From: Cynocephalus volans
Taxonomy: Eukaryota; Chordata; Mammalia; Dermoptera; Cynocephalidae
Assembly (NCBI RefSeq): GCF_027409185.1
Contig: NC_084462.1
Span: forward strand, 86,290,179-86,354,178
DNA: 64,000 nt
Direction of reading: 5' to 3'
The notes under the pieces are model-generated. The model was not told where the DNA came from. It searched no databases and was given only the letters and a program-made list of their open reading frames with translations. Shown here piece after piece: positions 24,525 to 31,818 of the stretch; position 1 is the stretch's first letter; every line of letters begins with the position of its first letter. The position numbers were made by a program, and so were the translations under genes.

Positions 24525-25311
24525 AAGAACACAAGAATAGCAACAAAACTAAAAAGATACATTGGTGCTCCTGCGCACTAACTCCACACACACACAGTTT
24601 GCTTACAAAGGATGTGCTAAAACCACACTCAACTGGACCCAAGGCGAGGGCCCTGACCAAACTATTCTATTTTCCCAACTCTACCCCTAAGTAGAATTGA
24701 AAACTGTATGTACAGATCCTTTTAATTTTCCAGATTATAGGTACTCAGTGTCTAATTGTTAATATACCAAAAACTTTAATCATTTCATTTCTCACAGATT
24801 GTCAAAGTGTTGAATTTGTATACTCCAGTTAATGAGTTTGAAGAAAGAGTCTCTGTATCATTTATTCGTACTATACAGGTAAGAGCTCCTGGCTTTCTTC
24901 TTCTGATTCATCAACACAGTCTTTTGAATGAAAATTTTACGATTTATTGAAGGGTAATGTGTTTTTATCTTTTATTATATTATCTTGTTTAAATTGCATT
25001 ATCTTTTTGATAAGAGTTTATTGGGAAAATAAAGCAATTTTGAAACAAAGATAAACATTTTTCATTAGTTGAGAATTTTGTGGTAGAAATTGACAGGAAA
25101 AAATCTTACAGATTCAAAGAACTGATACTCTGTCTCTCTCTTTTCTTAATCTTCTCAGATGCGTTTACGAGACAGGAAAGACTCTCCTCAGCTGCTCATG
25201 GATGCTAAACACATCTTTCCTGTCACCTTTCCTTTTAACCCATCCTCCCTCGCGTTGGAAACCATCCAGATTCCAGCCAGTCTGGGCCTGGGATTCATTT
25301 CACGGGTCTGA
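172..25311 (+). CDS. MYO5A: Myosin Va (unconventional myosin-Va), C-terminal 11 coding exons, 5' partial
   Basis: MYO5A is the class V actin motor that carries melanosomes, smooth ER and secretory vesicles. This window holds its last ~533 codons, split as 172-370, 2719-2793, 4061-4154, 9939-10085, 11596-11750, 15345-15434, 17100-17250, 19145-19427, 21294-21468, 24798-24878 and 25159-25311. Splice phases chain without a frameshift (lengths 199, 75, 94, 147, 155, 90, 151, 283, 175, 81, 153) and end in TGA. The product reads distal coiled coil, alternative exon F, a short coiled coil, then the globular tail (dilute domain, about 380 residues) ending GLGFISRV. I assign MYO5A rather than MYO5B or MYO5C from remembered residues such as the [11 protein letters not shown] loop, the ISRV terminus and exon F. 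The motor, IQ motifs and exons A-D lie upstream of the window. All introns are GT-AG except the one starting at 10086 (GC-AG). Confidence 0.97.
371..2718 (+). other. MYO5A intron before exon F
   Basis: The intron runs from GTAAGG to TTTTTTCAG. It is AT-rich with T-tracts near 990-1080 and 1290-1312. I recognise no exon, RNA gene or intact mobile element. Short open frames here (for example 743-1159) lack any protein-like composition. Confidence 0.85.
2719..2793 (+). CDS. MYO5A: MYO5A alternative exon F (melanophilin-binding, melanocyte isoform)
   Basis: This exon is exactly 75 nt (25 codons), starting [12 protein letters not shown] and ending SLYKRMI, between TTTTTTCAG and GTATGTAA. The sequence matches what I know as exon F of mammalian MYO5A. 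In the melanocyte isoform exon F binds the exon-F-binding domain of melanophilin and so couples the motor to Rab27a on melanosomes. Brain isoforms usually omit it. Because the exon is a multiple of three flanked by phase-0 junctions, skipping joins NENL directly to DLMEQL. The donor is GTATGT rather than GTAAGT, which fits regulated inclusion, although regulation itself cannot be read from the sequence. Confidence 0.94.
2794..4060 (+). other. MYO5A intron after exon F
   Basis: GT-AG intron of 1.27 kb, ending TTTTGATTTTAG. It has pyrimidine-rich and AT-rich stretches. No repeat or gene was recognised, so any exon F regulatory elements would lie here or in the preceding intron. Confidence 0.85.
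4061..4154 (+). CDS. MYO5A: MYO5A coding exon: short coiled coil ([20 protein letters not shown])
   Basis: 94 nt: 31 codons from [10 protein letters not shown] to FAKKIGELE plus the first base of a Val codon completed at 9939. The segment is strongly charged, with Leu/Val/Phe at heptad positions, and forms the last coiled coil before the linker to the globular tail. Acceptor GATTTTAG, donor GTATTT (a rather weak donor). Confidence 0.96.
4411..4640 (+). repeat. MIR SINE
   Basis: Sense MIR. It shows the tRNA-like start (GTATAGCATAGAGGTTAAGAGC), the motif GGGTTCAAATCCTAGCTC, the core CTGGGCAAGTTACCGAACCTCT, then CACCTGTTAAATGGG and a TTATAAGGATTGAATGAG tail. It is diverged, as expected for an ancient mammal-wide element. 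Confidence 0.88.
5290..5592 (+). repeat. LINE-2 3' end fragment
   Basis: It resembles the L2 3' terminus: a TTTCCTGATCACCCAGAC block, a run ending TATGAGCTTCCTGAGCGGAGG, and CACAGTACTTAGCATAGTG followed by a TAAATG-type tail. Old and diverged. Confidence 0.75.
7099..7496 (-). repeat. MaLR-type LTR fragment (reverse orientation)
   Basis: The sequence TTGTGCTGCTGTAACAAAATACC, then ATTTATTTCTCACAGTTTTGGAGG, CCAAGATCAGGGTGCCAGCA and ATATTCAAACCATAGCA is the antisense layout of an ERVL-MaLR/MLT-like LTR. The exact subfamily is uncertain. The open frame at 7146-7337 lies inside it and is not a gene. Confidence 0.7.
9483..9670 (-). mobile_element. CYN-type tRNA-derived SINE, dimer
   Basis: A ~33-nt T-tract (the oligo(A) tail of a minus-strand insertion) is followed by two tRNA-Ile-like monomers in reverse. 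On the minus strand the element starts GGGCCGGCCCGTGGCTCACT, carries a B-box-like GGGTTCGGATCCC, then a second unit starting GGATGGCCGGTTGGCTCATT and ending TTGCCGGTCATCTTT. There is no tRNA-unrelated body. This layout is characteristic of colugo CYN SINEs. Confidence 0.9.
9939..10085 (+). CDS. MYO5A: MYO5A coding exon: linker into the globular tail
   Basis: 147 nt. It completes the split Val codon, reads [19 protein letters not shown] then [19 protein letters not shown] and VKNLIL, and ends with the first base of a Glu codon. This is the linker and first helix of the cargo-binding globular tail. The acceptor AG is at 9937-9938. The exon is followed by GCAAGT, so the intron uses a GC donor. 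Any GT nearby (10090) would shift the frame, whereas the GC site joins perfectly to GAACTGAAG across the intron. Confidence 0.95.
10086..11595 (+). other. MYO5A GC-AG intron
   Basis: The donor reads CTGG|GCAAGT and the acceptor TTTTTTCAG. A CYN-type SINE lies at 10099-10215, only 13 nt inside the intron. The rest is AT-rich. A stretch near 11105-11245 looks like a piece of an old, unclassified dispersed repeat (tatgtgccaggca-like motif). Confidence 0.88.
10099..10215 (-). mobile_element. CYN-type SINE monomer next to the splice donor
   Basis: A reverse-strand monomer with a T-rich tail (10099-10128), then sequence which read on the minus strand gives GCTGGCTGGATAGCTTAAAT, a gene-internal TGGCACTGATAACACCAAAG and a GATTCAATCCC B box. 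It is flanked by 15-bp direct repeats, GGGCAAGTAGTTTCT (10084-10098) and GGGCAAGTATTTTCT (10216-10230), one mismatch apart. The duplicated target includes the exon's GC splice donor. Confidence 0.88.
11596..11750 (+). CDS. MYO5A: MYO5A coding exon: globular tail ([20 protein letters not shown])
   Basis: 155 nt, from the split Glu codon through [20 protein letters not shown] and [14 protein letters not shown] to INSIKKVLK. It is bounded by TTTTTCAG and GTCAGT. This is the start of the folded globular tail, with its conserved PRG and [11 protein letters not shown] core shared by all class V myosins. Confidence 0.97.
12558..12775 (-). repeat. L1 3' end fragment (antisense)
   Basis: Reads ATTGTTGTAAAATATGCATAAC, AAATTTACCATTTTAACCATTTT, CCACCACCACCATCTACCTC and CTCTGTACCCATTAACCA on the + strand. 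This is the antisense of an old L1M-type 3' end. Confidence 0.75.
13079..13172 (-). mobile_element. CYN-type SINE, dimer collapsed to one unit
   Basis: After a T-tract the element begins like the second monomer of a dimer (GATGACTGGTAAGGGGATCT) and switches at the shared GGTGTTATCAGCACCACACTC to the 5' end of the first monomer (CCAAGTGAGCCATGGGCCAGC). The missing segment between is about one monomer long, which suggests recombination between monomers. Confidence 0.82.
13887..13955. repeat. Two-copy tandem repeat with TCTAGACA palindromes
   Basis: Two ~35-bp units (13887-13921 and 13922-13955), each TTGTCTAGACAWCARTGAAG followed by ACTGTCTAGATA. A further TTGTCTAGAC immediately precedes unit 1. 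The inverted AGTCTAGA/TCTAGACT pairs could form short hairpins. Confidence 0.85.
15345..15434 (+). CDS. MYO5A: MYO5A coding exon: globular tail ([20 protein letters not shown])
   Basis: 90 nt, 30 codons, bounded by CTCTCTTTCAG and GTGAGA. It encodes the [15 protein letters not shown] and [10 protein letters not shown] segment, the start of the Pfam dilute (DIL) domain. FWLSNT and LLQYSG-like motifs are conserved across myosin V and yeast Myo2 tails. Confidence 0.97.
15435..17099 (+). other. MYO5A intron, 1.7 kb
   Basis: GT-AG intron. A MIR-like fragment lies near 15960-16100 (TTTTACAGATGATGAAACTGA). No other feature was recognised, and the 16084-16350 minus open frame has no protein-like features. 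Confidence 0.82.
17100..17250 (+). CDS. MYO5A: MYO5A coding exon: globular tail ([20 protein letters not shown])
   Basis: 151 nt: 50 codons from [14 protein letters not shown] to ENILQPMI plus one base of the Val codon finished at 19145. The bounds are TTACTCTAG and GTAAGG. It encodes helices of the globular tail, including the [16 protein letters not shown] segment. Confidence 0.97.
17822..17837. repeat. Poly(G) homopolymer run
   Basis: A run of 16 G on the + strand inside an intron. Such runs are rare, can form quadruplexes and are prone to sequencing error. Confidence 0.9.
19049..19096. repeat. Alternating TG/CA tract (Z-DNA-prone)
   Basis: CGTATGTATGTGTGTGTGCA followed by CACACACGCATGTGTACACATGTG. 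Nearly uninterrupted purine-pyrimidine alternation, about 50 nt upstream of the 3' splice site at 19144. Confidence 0.85.
19145..19427 (+). CDS. MYO5A: MYO5A coding exon: globular tail with [11 protein letters not shown] loop
   Basis: 283 nt, the largest exon here. It runs from [12 protein letters not shown] through [19 protein letters not shown] to [10 protein letters not shown] and two bases of Arg. The RKRTSSI loop (about 19208-19228) contains the serine known in vertebrate myosin Va as a CaMKII target that releases cargo (Ser1650 in the literature). SILRQLNSF and [20 protein letters not shown] are core globular-tail helices. Bounds are CTCTTGCAG and GTGAGC. It has VGAIT where I recall human IGAIT, a conservative change. 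Confidence 0.97.
19849..19884. repeat. Short perfect inverted repeat
   Basis: TTGGCATAGGTATAAAAA is followed almost immediately by TTTTTATACCTATGCCAA, giving a near-continuous stem of about 17-18 bp with a tiny loop. Its function is unknown. Confidence 0.8.
20319..20517 (+). mobile_element. CYN-type SINE dimer, sense, with rearranged 3' end
   Basis: It starts GGGGCTGGACGTGGCTCACT and carries B-box GGGTTCGGATTCC and a second unit GGATGGCCAGTTAGCTCACT. Its end has extra copies of TTATATAGGG and GGGGATCCCCTATATATAGG before TCATCTTTATATAGGG and a short A-rich tail. Flanks AAGACAAATGCCTT (20306-20319) and AAGATAATGCCTT (20518-20530) look like a target-site duplication. Confidence 0.87.
21294..21468 (+). 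CDS. MYO5A: MYO5A coding exon: globular tail ([20 protein letters not shown])
   Basis: 175 nt. One base completes Arg, then 58 codons from [14 protein letters not shown] to MCNALTTAQ. The acceptor is TTTTGGCATAG after a CTCT tract, and the donor [16 protein letters not shown] and [19 protein letters not shown] are diagnostic globular-tail segments. Confidence 0.97.
21988..22668 (-). mobile_element. L1 3' fragment (ORF2 end and 3'UTR), antisense
   Basis: Reading the + strand: a pyrimidine-rich block (antisense of the L1 3'UTR polypurine tract), then CACATAAGTGAGAACATGCA, TATTCCATTGTGTAGATATA, GTGCTGCAGTAAACATGGGA and GTATACCCAGCAGTGGAATA. These are hallmark antisense L1 ORF2/3'UTR motifs. CTACAGTTTT before and CTTACAGTTT after may be the target duplication, and the sequence on either side reads as one older repeat. 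Confidence 0.9.
24177..24680 (+). repeat. LTR-like dispersed repeat, copy 1 (unclassified)
   Basis: It shares with 47657-48106 the blocks ACTGGGTCACARAYCC, GCCAGGCTGGGTCACCAG, GAGCTAGGTAACTGG-like and CTTGGAGCCAT, plus an end GGCCCTGACCAAACTATTCT. Both copies start TGTAGRAT. Length and TG start suggest a solo LTR of a lineage-specific endogenous retrovirus, but no clear target duplication was found, so this is tentative. Confidence 0.55.
24492..24521. repeat. (TC)n microsatellite
   Basis: About 15 perfect CT dinucleotides, inside the LTR-like repeat. Confidence 0.95.
24798..24878 (+). CDS. MYO5A: MYO5A coding exon: globular tail ([20 protein letters not shown])
   Basis: 81 nt, 27 codons, [18 protein letters not shown] to FIRTIQ, bounded by TTTCTCACAG and GTAAGA. 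It is the penultimate exon, and the LYTP...EFEERV motif is conserved in all myosin V tails. Confidence 0.97.
25159..25311 (+). CDS. MYO5A: MYO5A terminal coding exon and stop
   Basis: 153 nt including the TGA at 25309-25311, encoding [20 protein letters not shown], then [19 protein letters not shown] and the C-terminal GLGFISRV. The acceptor CTTCTCAG follows a pyrimidine tract. An intact stop at the expected position shows the tail is full length. Confidence 0.98.
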
Positions 25312-25569
25312 ATGTGATGTCCAGGCAAACATTGACAGTACATTTCTTGCCTCAGATAAGAACCCATTATTTCCAGTGAGCTACTGAAAATACACTTTTA
25401 AACAGAAAGTACTGACTATATCCTAAACAAGAGGTTATTAACTGGAAATCTCCTTAGAATACTATCACCACTTTGGAAAGAAAACTAGGCTCCTTTGTGC
25501 TGTGTTACCTTTATAGCAACACTCATCCTTGACCAGTCAGGTATTCTGAGTTTACATGCAGATGAATGA

Positions 25570-25606
25570 TGGAAGGGAGGGAGGAAGGAAGGAAGGAAAG
25601 GAGGAA
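25570..25606. repeat. (GGAA)n purine-rich microsatellite in the 3'UTR
   Basis: GGAAGGGAGGGAGGAAGGAA and neighbours form a short polypurine tract about 260 nt after the MYO5A stop. Confidence 0.85.
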
Positions 25607-25824
25607 AAACACGTGTCTTCAGCTGCCAGCATTTATTTTAAAATCCTTATCACTGCATTTAAATGGTGTAAAAAACACAAATTCCATGTACAAGCAGTTA
25701 GGAAGGCACCAACAAAGACCTTCCTCTATGCTAAACAGAAGAATTGAAAGAAAAATCACAATTGAGTACATATCATATCAGTTGAGGAATCAATTATGTT
25801 GACAGTGTCAAACTGGATCAAAGA

Positions 25825-25830
25825 AATAAA
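25825..25830 (+). terminator. Candidate proximal poly(A) signal AATAAA
   Basis: AATAAA 0.5 kb after the stop, followed within 40-50 nt by TTATTTTTGTCAG, a plausible U/GU-rich downstream element. Use is unproven. Confidence 0.35.
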
Positions 25831-26466
25831 CTGGCAATATGTAAAGTAATTGGTCAAGTTAACTTCCTTATTTTTGTCAGTATGATATAGAGATATTAAA
25901 AGAATGTTGGTTTGCTGTGAAGCATAGATGTCCATTTGTACTGTAGTTTACTGAGCATTTCAAATTGCTACATACTGTGTTCTTTAAAATGTAAGCGATA
26001 TTCTTATTAGGCAGTACAATGAGCCTCTCTTACCAACTCTGTTTACAATTCAATCAGATCACAGTTTTAACTGGATTATATGCAAATATCTACACATTCA
26101 CCTGCACAAGTAGCAGACACTGGGAAGTCATGTAGTAATATGATAAAATGCTTGACACTTAGGGGTAGGATTAGACAAAGTGGCTATTATTGATGTCATT
26201 ATTTATTCAGGATGTATTACATTGATGTGCTCATTAAGTTTCCCTGGATGGATATTGCATCAGGGTACAGTGTTCTGTGAAGTGACTTATTTTTATGTTA
26301 CCAGATCAGATTCCTGCAGTGCTTATTTTCAACCTTGACAGGTTTTCTTTCTTCTTAATTTATTAAGAATTAATCTCAGTCACTATCTAGAAAGGATTGT
26401 CAGAATATTCGTGATTCAGGTTTTGAAACTTTGATTATTCTATAAATTATGCAAAAGAAGATATGT

Positions 26467-26472
26467 AATAAA
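26467..26472 (+). terminator. Candidate poly(A) signal AATAAA
   Basis: AATAAA 1.16 kb after the stop, followed by TTCAGTTTTTTTAAAC. Use would give an mRNA of about 7 kb, one of the sizes reported for mouse dilute transcripts. Confidence 0.5.
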
Positions 26473-26904
26473 TATTTATGGTTCAGTTTTTTTAAACTTT
26501 GCAACTTCTCTAAATGTTCTCAGATACCACTGGATACATTAAAAAACATCAAATTAGAAATGTTTTAGGAGATTGTTGAATTTTGGAGAGGTTCGATAAG
26601 ACCCAGATTCTTGGTTCAATAAGACCCAGATTCTGTAAGTTTTCATTCAGAAATTCTAATTAAACATATTCTCCATTTTTCCTAGAAACTTTATACAGTA
26701 AATCCTGCAGTTTGTGTAAAAAGCAAATTCTTAGCTTTTATTAGAAACGCTGGTTCTGAATTACAATCATAGATTTATATAATTTAACTGGTAGATTGTC
26801 TATAAAAATGATATATCTTATTTAAATATGTGCAATATTATTTATGGAAGTCAGTTTCAAATCAGTGATAAAGATGGTTATTAAAAGATAAATACTGTTT
26901 GTTA

Positions 26905-26992
26905 GCTTATTTGGGCCTTCATTTCCTTGTTTATAAAATAAGAGCGTTGGACAGCTGATTCTAAAGGTCCCTTCCAGGTCTAAAATTCTGTC
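26905..26992 (+). repeat. MIR-like fragment in the 3'UTR
   Basis: GGGCCTTCATTTCCTTGTTTATAAAATAAG followed by AAGGTCCCTTCCAGGTCT matches the 3' portion of a MIR-like element. Confidence 0.6.
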
Positions 26993-27093
26993 CTCTCAGC
27001 ACTTGGATCCTAGAGGAAAGAACTGCAGTTATGCAGTTAGTCCATCCTCTGCTGGAAAGACCTGTGTGTGGTGCCTGTCAGTCCCTTAGGATT

Positions 27094-27099
27094 AATAAA
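27094..27099 (+). terminator. Candidate poly(A) signal AATAAA
   Basis: AATAAA 1.8 kb after the stop with AGTTTGTATGG downstream, 58 nt before the MER2 insertion. Use would give an mRNA of about 7.7-8 kb. Confidence 0.45.
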
Positions 27100-27156
27100 T
27101 ATAAAACCACAAGTTTGTATGGCCATAACCTTTCTTAAATGTACATGATTTATGTA

Positions 27157-27490
27157 TAGTCAACCCTCTGCATCCATGGATTGTGCATCTGTGGATTCAA
27201 CCAACCATGGATCAAAAATATTTGGGAAAAAAAATTGCATCTTTACTAAACAGGTACAGGCTTTTTTTTCTTGTTATTATTCCCTGAACAATACAACAAC
27301 TGTTTACATAGCATTGACATTGTATTTGGTATTATAAGGAATTTAAAGATGACTTAAAGTACACAGGAGGATGTGCATAGGTTATATGCAAATACTATGC
27401 CATTTGATATAAGGGACTTGAGCATCTGTGGATTTTGGTATCTGGAGGAGGTCCTAGAACCAATACCCCACAATTACCAAGGAGTGACTG
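27157..27490 (+). mobile_element. MER2/Tigger-type DNA transposon in the MYO5A 3'UTR
   Basis: 334 bp flanked by TA dinucleotides (27155-27156, 27491-27492). The termini TAGTCAACCCTCTGCATCC and GGAGTGACTG are inverted repeats. Internal landmarks are GGATTCAACCAACCATGGAT, GTTATATGCAAATACTATGC and GGGACTTGAGCATCTGTGGA. These fit the nonautonomous pogo/Tigger family member MER2, which was active before the eutherian orders split. Confidence 0.88.
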
Positions 27491-28128
27491 TACATGCTTT
27501 TAGAAAGTCCTACTATATTTGTATTATTTGAAAGTTAATTAATTTAAATAATTTTTTTATTATTCACTGCTTTATTCGGTTTGAATTCATTTCTTTGCAA
27601 TGTCAACCAAAAACACTACTAATTCAATCAGATCATCTCAGTTTTCTCTGGTTGTCAATGTGGTTTTCAGTGAACAGTTAACTCTTTCTTATAACCATTT
27701 GGTTAGTACTGCATGTGTCAGTCTAATAGCATAGATGGGACATGGGTTGGGAAGTTGCCAAGAAAATGCAACCAGGGTGTAGGCTGTCCACCTCAGCCCT
27801 GGAAATCCTCCTAGACCGCCCCCCTGGCTTAGTGCTGTGTAGCATGACCCATGCACACCCTGAATCTTCTCAGGTCTTCAAGATCATGTGTAGCTCCCTC
27901 TGCCACAGCAGCCCGTTTTCTTATTCTGGAAAGCTCAGTGTCCTGAAGGCTGTCTGGTCTGGACCTCTTTCTCTTTTCTCTACCCTGTCTTTCTGCTGTG
28001 AAGTGTGGAAGCTGCTGTCCACACCTGGGCTAGAGCTCCCTCCACTGCCCTGTGCAGTTTCTCCTGTTCCAGTGGTGGTGGCACAAAGATTCTGCTATTC
28101 TGGGACTCCAACTCCCTCCAGAACCCCA

Positions 28129-28174
28129 GAATTAACTTCTGTTGGGGCCCTGAATTAACTTCTTTTGGTGGCCT
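28129..28174. repeat. Imperfect 23-bp tandem duplication in the 3'UTR
   Basis: GAATTAACTTCTGTTGGGGC and GAATTAACTTCTTTTGGTGG lie back to back, each followed by CCT. Confidence 0.8.
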
Positions 28175-29181
28175 GAAGTTTTTTAATCGTGACAAGAATA
28201 CCTACAACCAGGGAGCCCCAAGACCCAGTAAATGACTCTGTGTACTACTTTCTTGATGCAAAAAGATTCTGCTGACTATGGGTGTCCTTTGGCCAGTCTG
28301 AGGACTGCTCACCCTCCCCCCATCATCCATACTTTCTCACCTAGCTTCAGACATAGCCCTGCCGCCCTTCCCCCTTCCCATTTATCCGTCCATTCTTCCC
28401 CTTCTCTCAGCCCATCGCCTGCTGTTTGACTGTGTATTGAAGTAGGTGGATGGGGTCAATCCTCAGTTGCCTCCACTGGCCTTCCTGGTGGCTCACCTTC
28501 AGGCCACTGTTTGTACAAGTTCGTGTTCTCATTCTCTGCAATACGTTCTTTAACATTATCACTAATTGGCTTTTTTCATAATTCCTCTATGTCACACAAT
28601 AGGAATTCAAAGGAAGAAATCTAGAAGGCCACAACAGTTCTTTGTCTTAATAGTCCCCTCCCCGTAACCTCAGTACAGACGTACCTCACACGCTTGCATG
28701 CAAAGCTGAAAAATTAGAAGCAGTTTCCCTTCTTGCAGTTTTTCTTAAGTTAAGGCTTTGATCTGCCTGAGAGTAACTCTGAAAGGGGGGAAGGTGAATA
28801 TGGGATAAAATCCAAAAAATGTAGCTTCATGATTCCTATGGAAGTTCTGAAAATTTCCCATGTACCTGACATTTCTTTCATTAGGTACAAAAGCACAAAA
28901 ATATATTCCAAAGCCAACTGATAGGAGATTTGGGGATTTGTGTCAGTTTGAATTATTTGCTTCGTTATTCCTTCATTTTAATGGATAATTGAGAGTTGGC
29001 TCTTTCTAGGTGAGTAATTAGGTGTAATATAGACCAGATCTTTTAACAACATAATGGGAGAGCTGTGAAAGTATTTTATGAGAATTTCGGTGTAGTGATT
29101 GTTGTGAGAAATTACTTTCCTGGTAACCCTAGGAAAATTGGAATCTGCGACCATTCTGAGAAGTCCTCACACAATGTCACA

Positions 29182-29184
<3 letters not shown>

Positions 29185-29256
<72 letters not shown>
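29185..29256. repeat. Compound (TC)n(AC)n microsatellite
   Basis: About 21 TC units followed directly by about 15 AC units in the MYO5A 3'UTR. Open frames over it (SLSLSL/THTHTH) are artefacts. Confidence 0.96.
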
Positions 29257-29259
<3 letters not shown>

Positions 29260-31812
29260 GACCCATTCACAGTGTTCCTCAGAAGGCATAATCAAGGATC
29301 CTCTAAGTAATGTCAACTGCTTAGGATAAAACAGAAAACAAGAATTAGTGCATGACGCTTATGTGGTCCTGTTGAAAGTAGTGCATAAACAGTACCTGTG
29401 CCTGGCTCTGCTTCCTCCAGTGCTCTTCCTCCGTGGTACCTCATTTCATCCTCACAGCAGCATGGATGATAGATAGGGTAGCTTCTACAATCATTTGCTG
29501 ATGATAACTTGGGTTAGAGATGAAGTCGCACAGGCCTCCAGTGGTTCTGCTGTCCCACACGGCAGTGGCAGTGTCGGCACATGCAAGGGAGGAAACAAAA
29601 GAGTCGTGAGGTTGTATTTTGTTCCTCCTGTTACCCATGGGGTGCCGGGGCCAGTAAGTGCTGCTCTTTTTCTTTATCAGAGTTGGCACCTGGCATTTGG
29701 GAACTGAGTAAGTGCTGAGTACCAAGTTATCTGTTCTGACAAGACAGAGTGCCCAGTGCCTAGTGGAGTTTTTTTGTCATAGTTACCTGCTCTAACGAGG
29801 CTCATCTTTTATCGTGAATCAGTGCTCACTAGGAAGGTACAATGCTCTGTGTTTAGGCATTAGTTAGTAGCAGACTGTCTCAGTCAAAAAGACAGGAAGC
29901 AATGAAAGGCTCTCTAAAGTTAAGAGGAAGGTCACTGTCTACACACCCCTCAGAGTCCCTTTTAGAGCCATCAGGTGAGCTGCCCAGCCTATTGAGCACC
30001 TGCAGCCGCAGGCCACCTTCCCCAATTTAGGTTCTTGGCACAGAGGAGCCCAGGCCACTGGGTAGCTTCTGAGGCTGTCCACTGGGAAGTCTGTATACAA
30101 GGCAGTGTGTGTTTGGACACTACAGTGTTTGCATGCTGCAGAAGTTGACTTTGGAGCTAGGAGATGTGCTGTGTGCATGCACGTTAAGAGAGGCTCTCTG
30201 TATTGCGTGGCCTCTGTTCACAGATAAGTGCTTTGTAATTTGTTCTCAGGCTGTGCTGTAAGGGCCGCCTTAACCCTTGCTCCCTTCCCTTCTAGAGCTG
30301 CCTTAAGTTCTCTAGAACTTTTCCTCTGTAAGGGATATCTTGCCCTGTTTCTCAAGGCTTTGTGAGGGTTTTGATTGGGTGTGTCATCCAACCACTAATT
30401 CCTTTCTCGCCTTCCTGCATGACCCTTTCTCCTTCCTTTCCTTTCTGTTATTTCCAAACAGGGATTAGAACTATTGAACACCAACAATCTCAGAGCCAAT
30501 GAAATGTCGGCTTAGAGAATGTTCCTGAGTTAGTGGGACTCTGTCACAAGTAAGCAAATGAACATATGGAAGAAACACAGAGATAAATTAGATTCTTGGT
30601 AATACTTATATGTCTTGTTTTCTGCTAACCCTTCTTAATGAAGGTAAAGAATATAGCTCTAAAACTTTTCATGGACATTCTTAAAAAAAATATTTTAAGA
30701 ACACTGCTATAAAAGGTTGAGTAAAAACAGGAAAGAGTGCTATAAATTCTAATCCTTTGTCTTACCCTAAATTAAACAAATCAATCTGGAATTACAGTAT
30801 ATTTCTCAATAGATTAGGAACTGAAAAGTAACATGTAAAATATATTCCAAAATGCCTTTTATACATTTTTTATTTTATAATTTGGTCTACCTAAAATGTT
30901 CATCTGCTTAATGTAATGGGTGTTGTTAGATTCATAAAATGTCAGAAAATAAGATTTTCTTAAGGTTATAATATTGCTTGAAATATTTTTTAAAAGACTT
31001 TTTAGTTGAACTGGCATATATAATTCAGTGCTTGGTAGGTCAGTACATTTTCATCCATTTTTCAGAGTTAATAGTGTCAAATATCTTATTGTTGCCATGT
31101 GCTATAAAATCTTAGCCTACATTTCAGGCTCTCTAAATCACTTGAGCCATTATTTTTTTTCCAACAAATGCTGAATTTTTCCTTTTAATGTGGATATATA
31201 TGTTGTAATTCATGATTCCTAGTTATATATTTTTGTGGGATCCTGGAGTAGCATTGACTTTTTTGTGTCCTTGGAAAATTTAAATTTCTCTAACAGTGTT
31301 GCACAAAAATGAGCTCATGACATTTAACATATTATATTTTAATAACTTTATTAATTTACTATGAAATGGACATAACTTTTAACTATAATGAAATTGAACA
31401 TTGTAGTTTTTCAAATATTTCTCCTTGTTGGATCTAGAGAAGGAATTCTGCTTTGATCTTCATAGAAAAATGTGATATAGTTAACCTTTGAAAAGTTCTT
31501 AGGTGAAATATTCTTCCATTGAAAAAGAAGCAGTACAGAGAAGTGACATGCATTACCAACTAACTCCAGTTTTAAAGTGAACCCATTCCAGCCTATTTCA
31601 CATGAAATTTTTAAAAATAAGTTAATAATTCACCTCATGTCAACAAAAGCCTTCGAAACATGGGTTTTCACTAGATACCACCTAGTGCTAAGATGAAAAC
31701 CAAAACAATATCAGAATGACATTTATGCTTTAAATTTGTAGTCGTCTCATGTTGTGCTTAGTAAGTGTGTCATTAATGCTGTATTCTCCTAGCTGTTATA
31801 GAAAATTGTTCA

Positions 31813-31818
31813 AATAAA
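31813..31818 (+). terminator. Probable distal poly(A) signal of MYO5A
   Basis: AATAAA in CAAATAAAGATGAG, followed at 31834-31850 by TTTTGTCTGTGTCTT, a strong GT-rich downstream element. A second AATAAA lies at 31853. Cleavage near 31830-31840 would give a ~6.5 kb 3'UTR, in line with the known ~12 kb MYO5A mRNA. Confidence 0.7.

Larger units (their letters stand above)
21469..24797 (+). other. MYO5A intron, 3.3 kb
   Basis: Holds an antisense L1 3' fragment (21988-22668) inserted in an older repeat, an LTR-like repeat (about 24177-24680) that contains a TC microsatellite, and AT-rich unassigned sequence between. Confidence 0.85.

Noticed and set aside
24406..24660. Minus-strand open frame with an RERERE run
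   Set aside because: It reads a CT microsatellite inside an LTR-like repeat.
27742..28158. 138-codon open frame after MYO5A
   Set aside because: Lies within the inferred 3'UTR, with no domain and no promoter or splice context.
29065..29329. Open frames with SLSLSL and THTHTH repeats
   Set aside because: They translate a (TC)n(AC)n microsatellite in the MYO5A 3'UTR.
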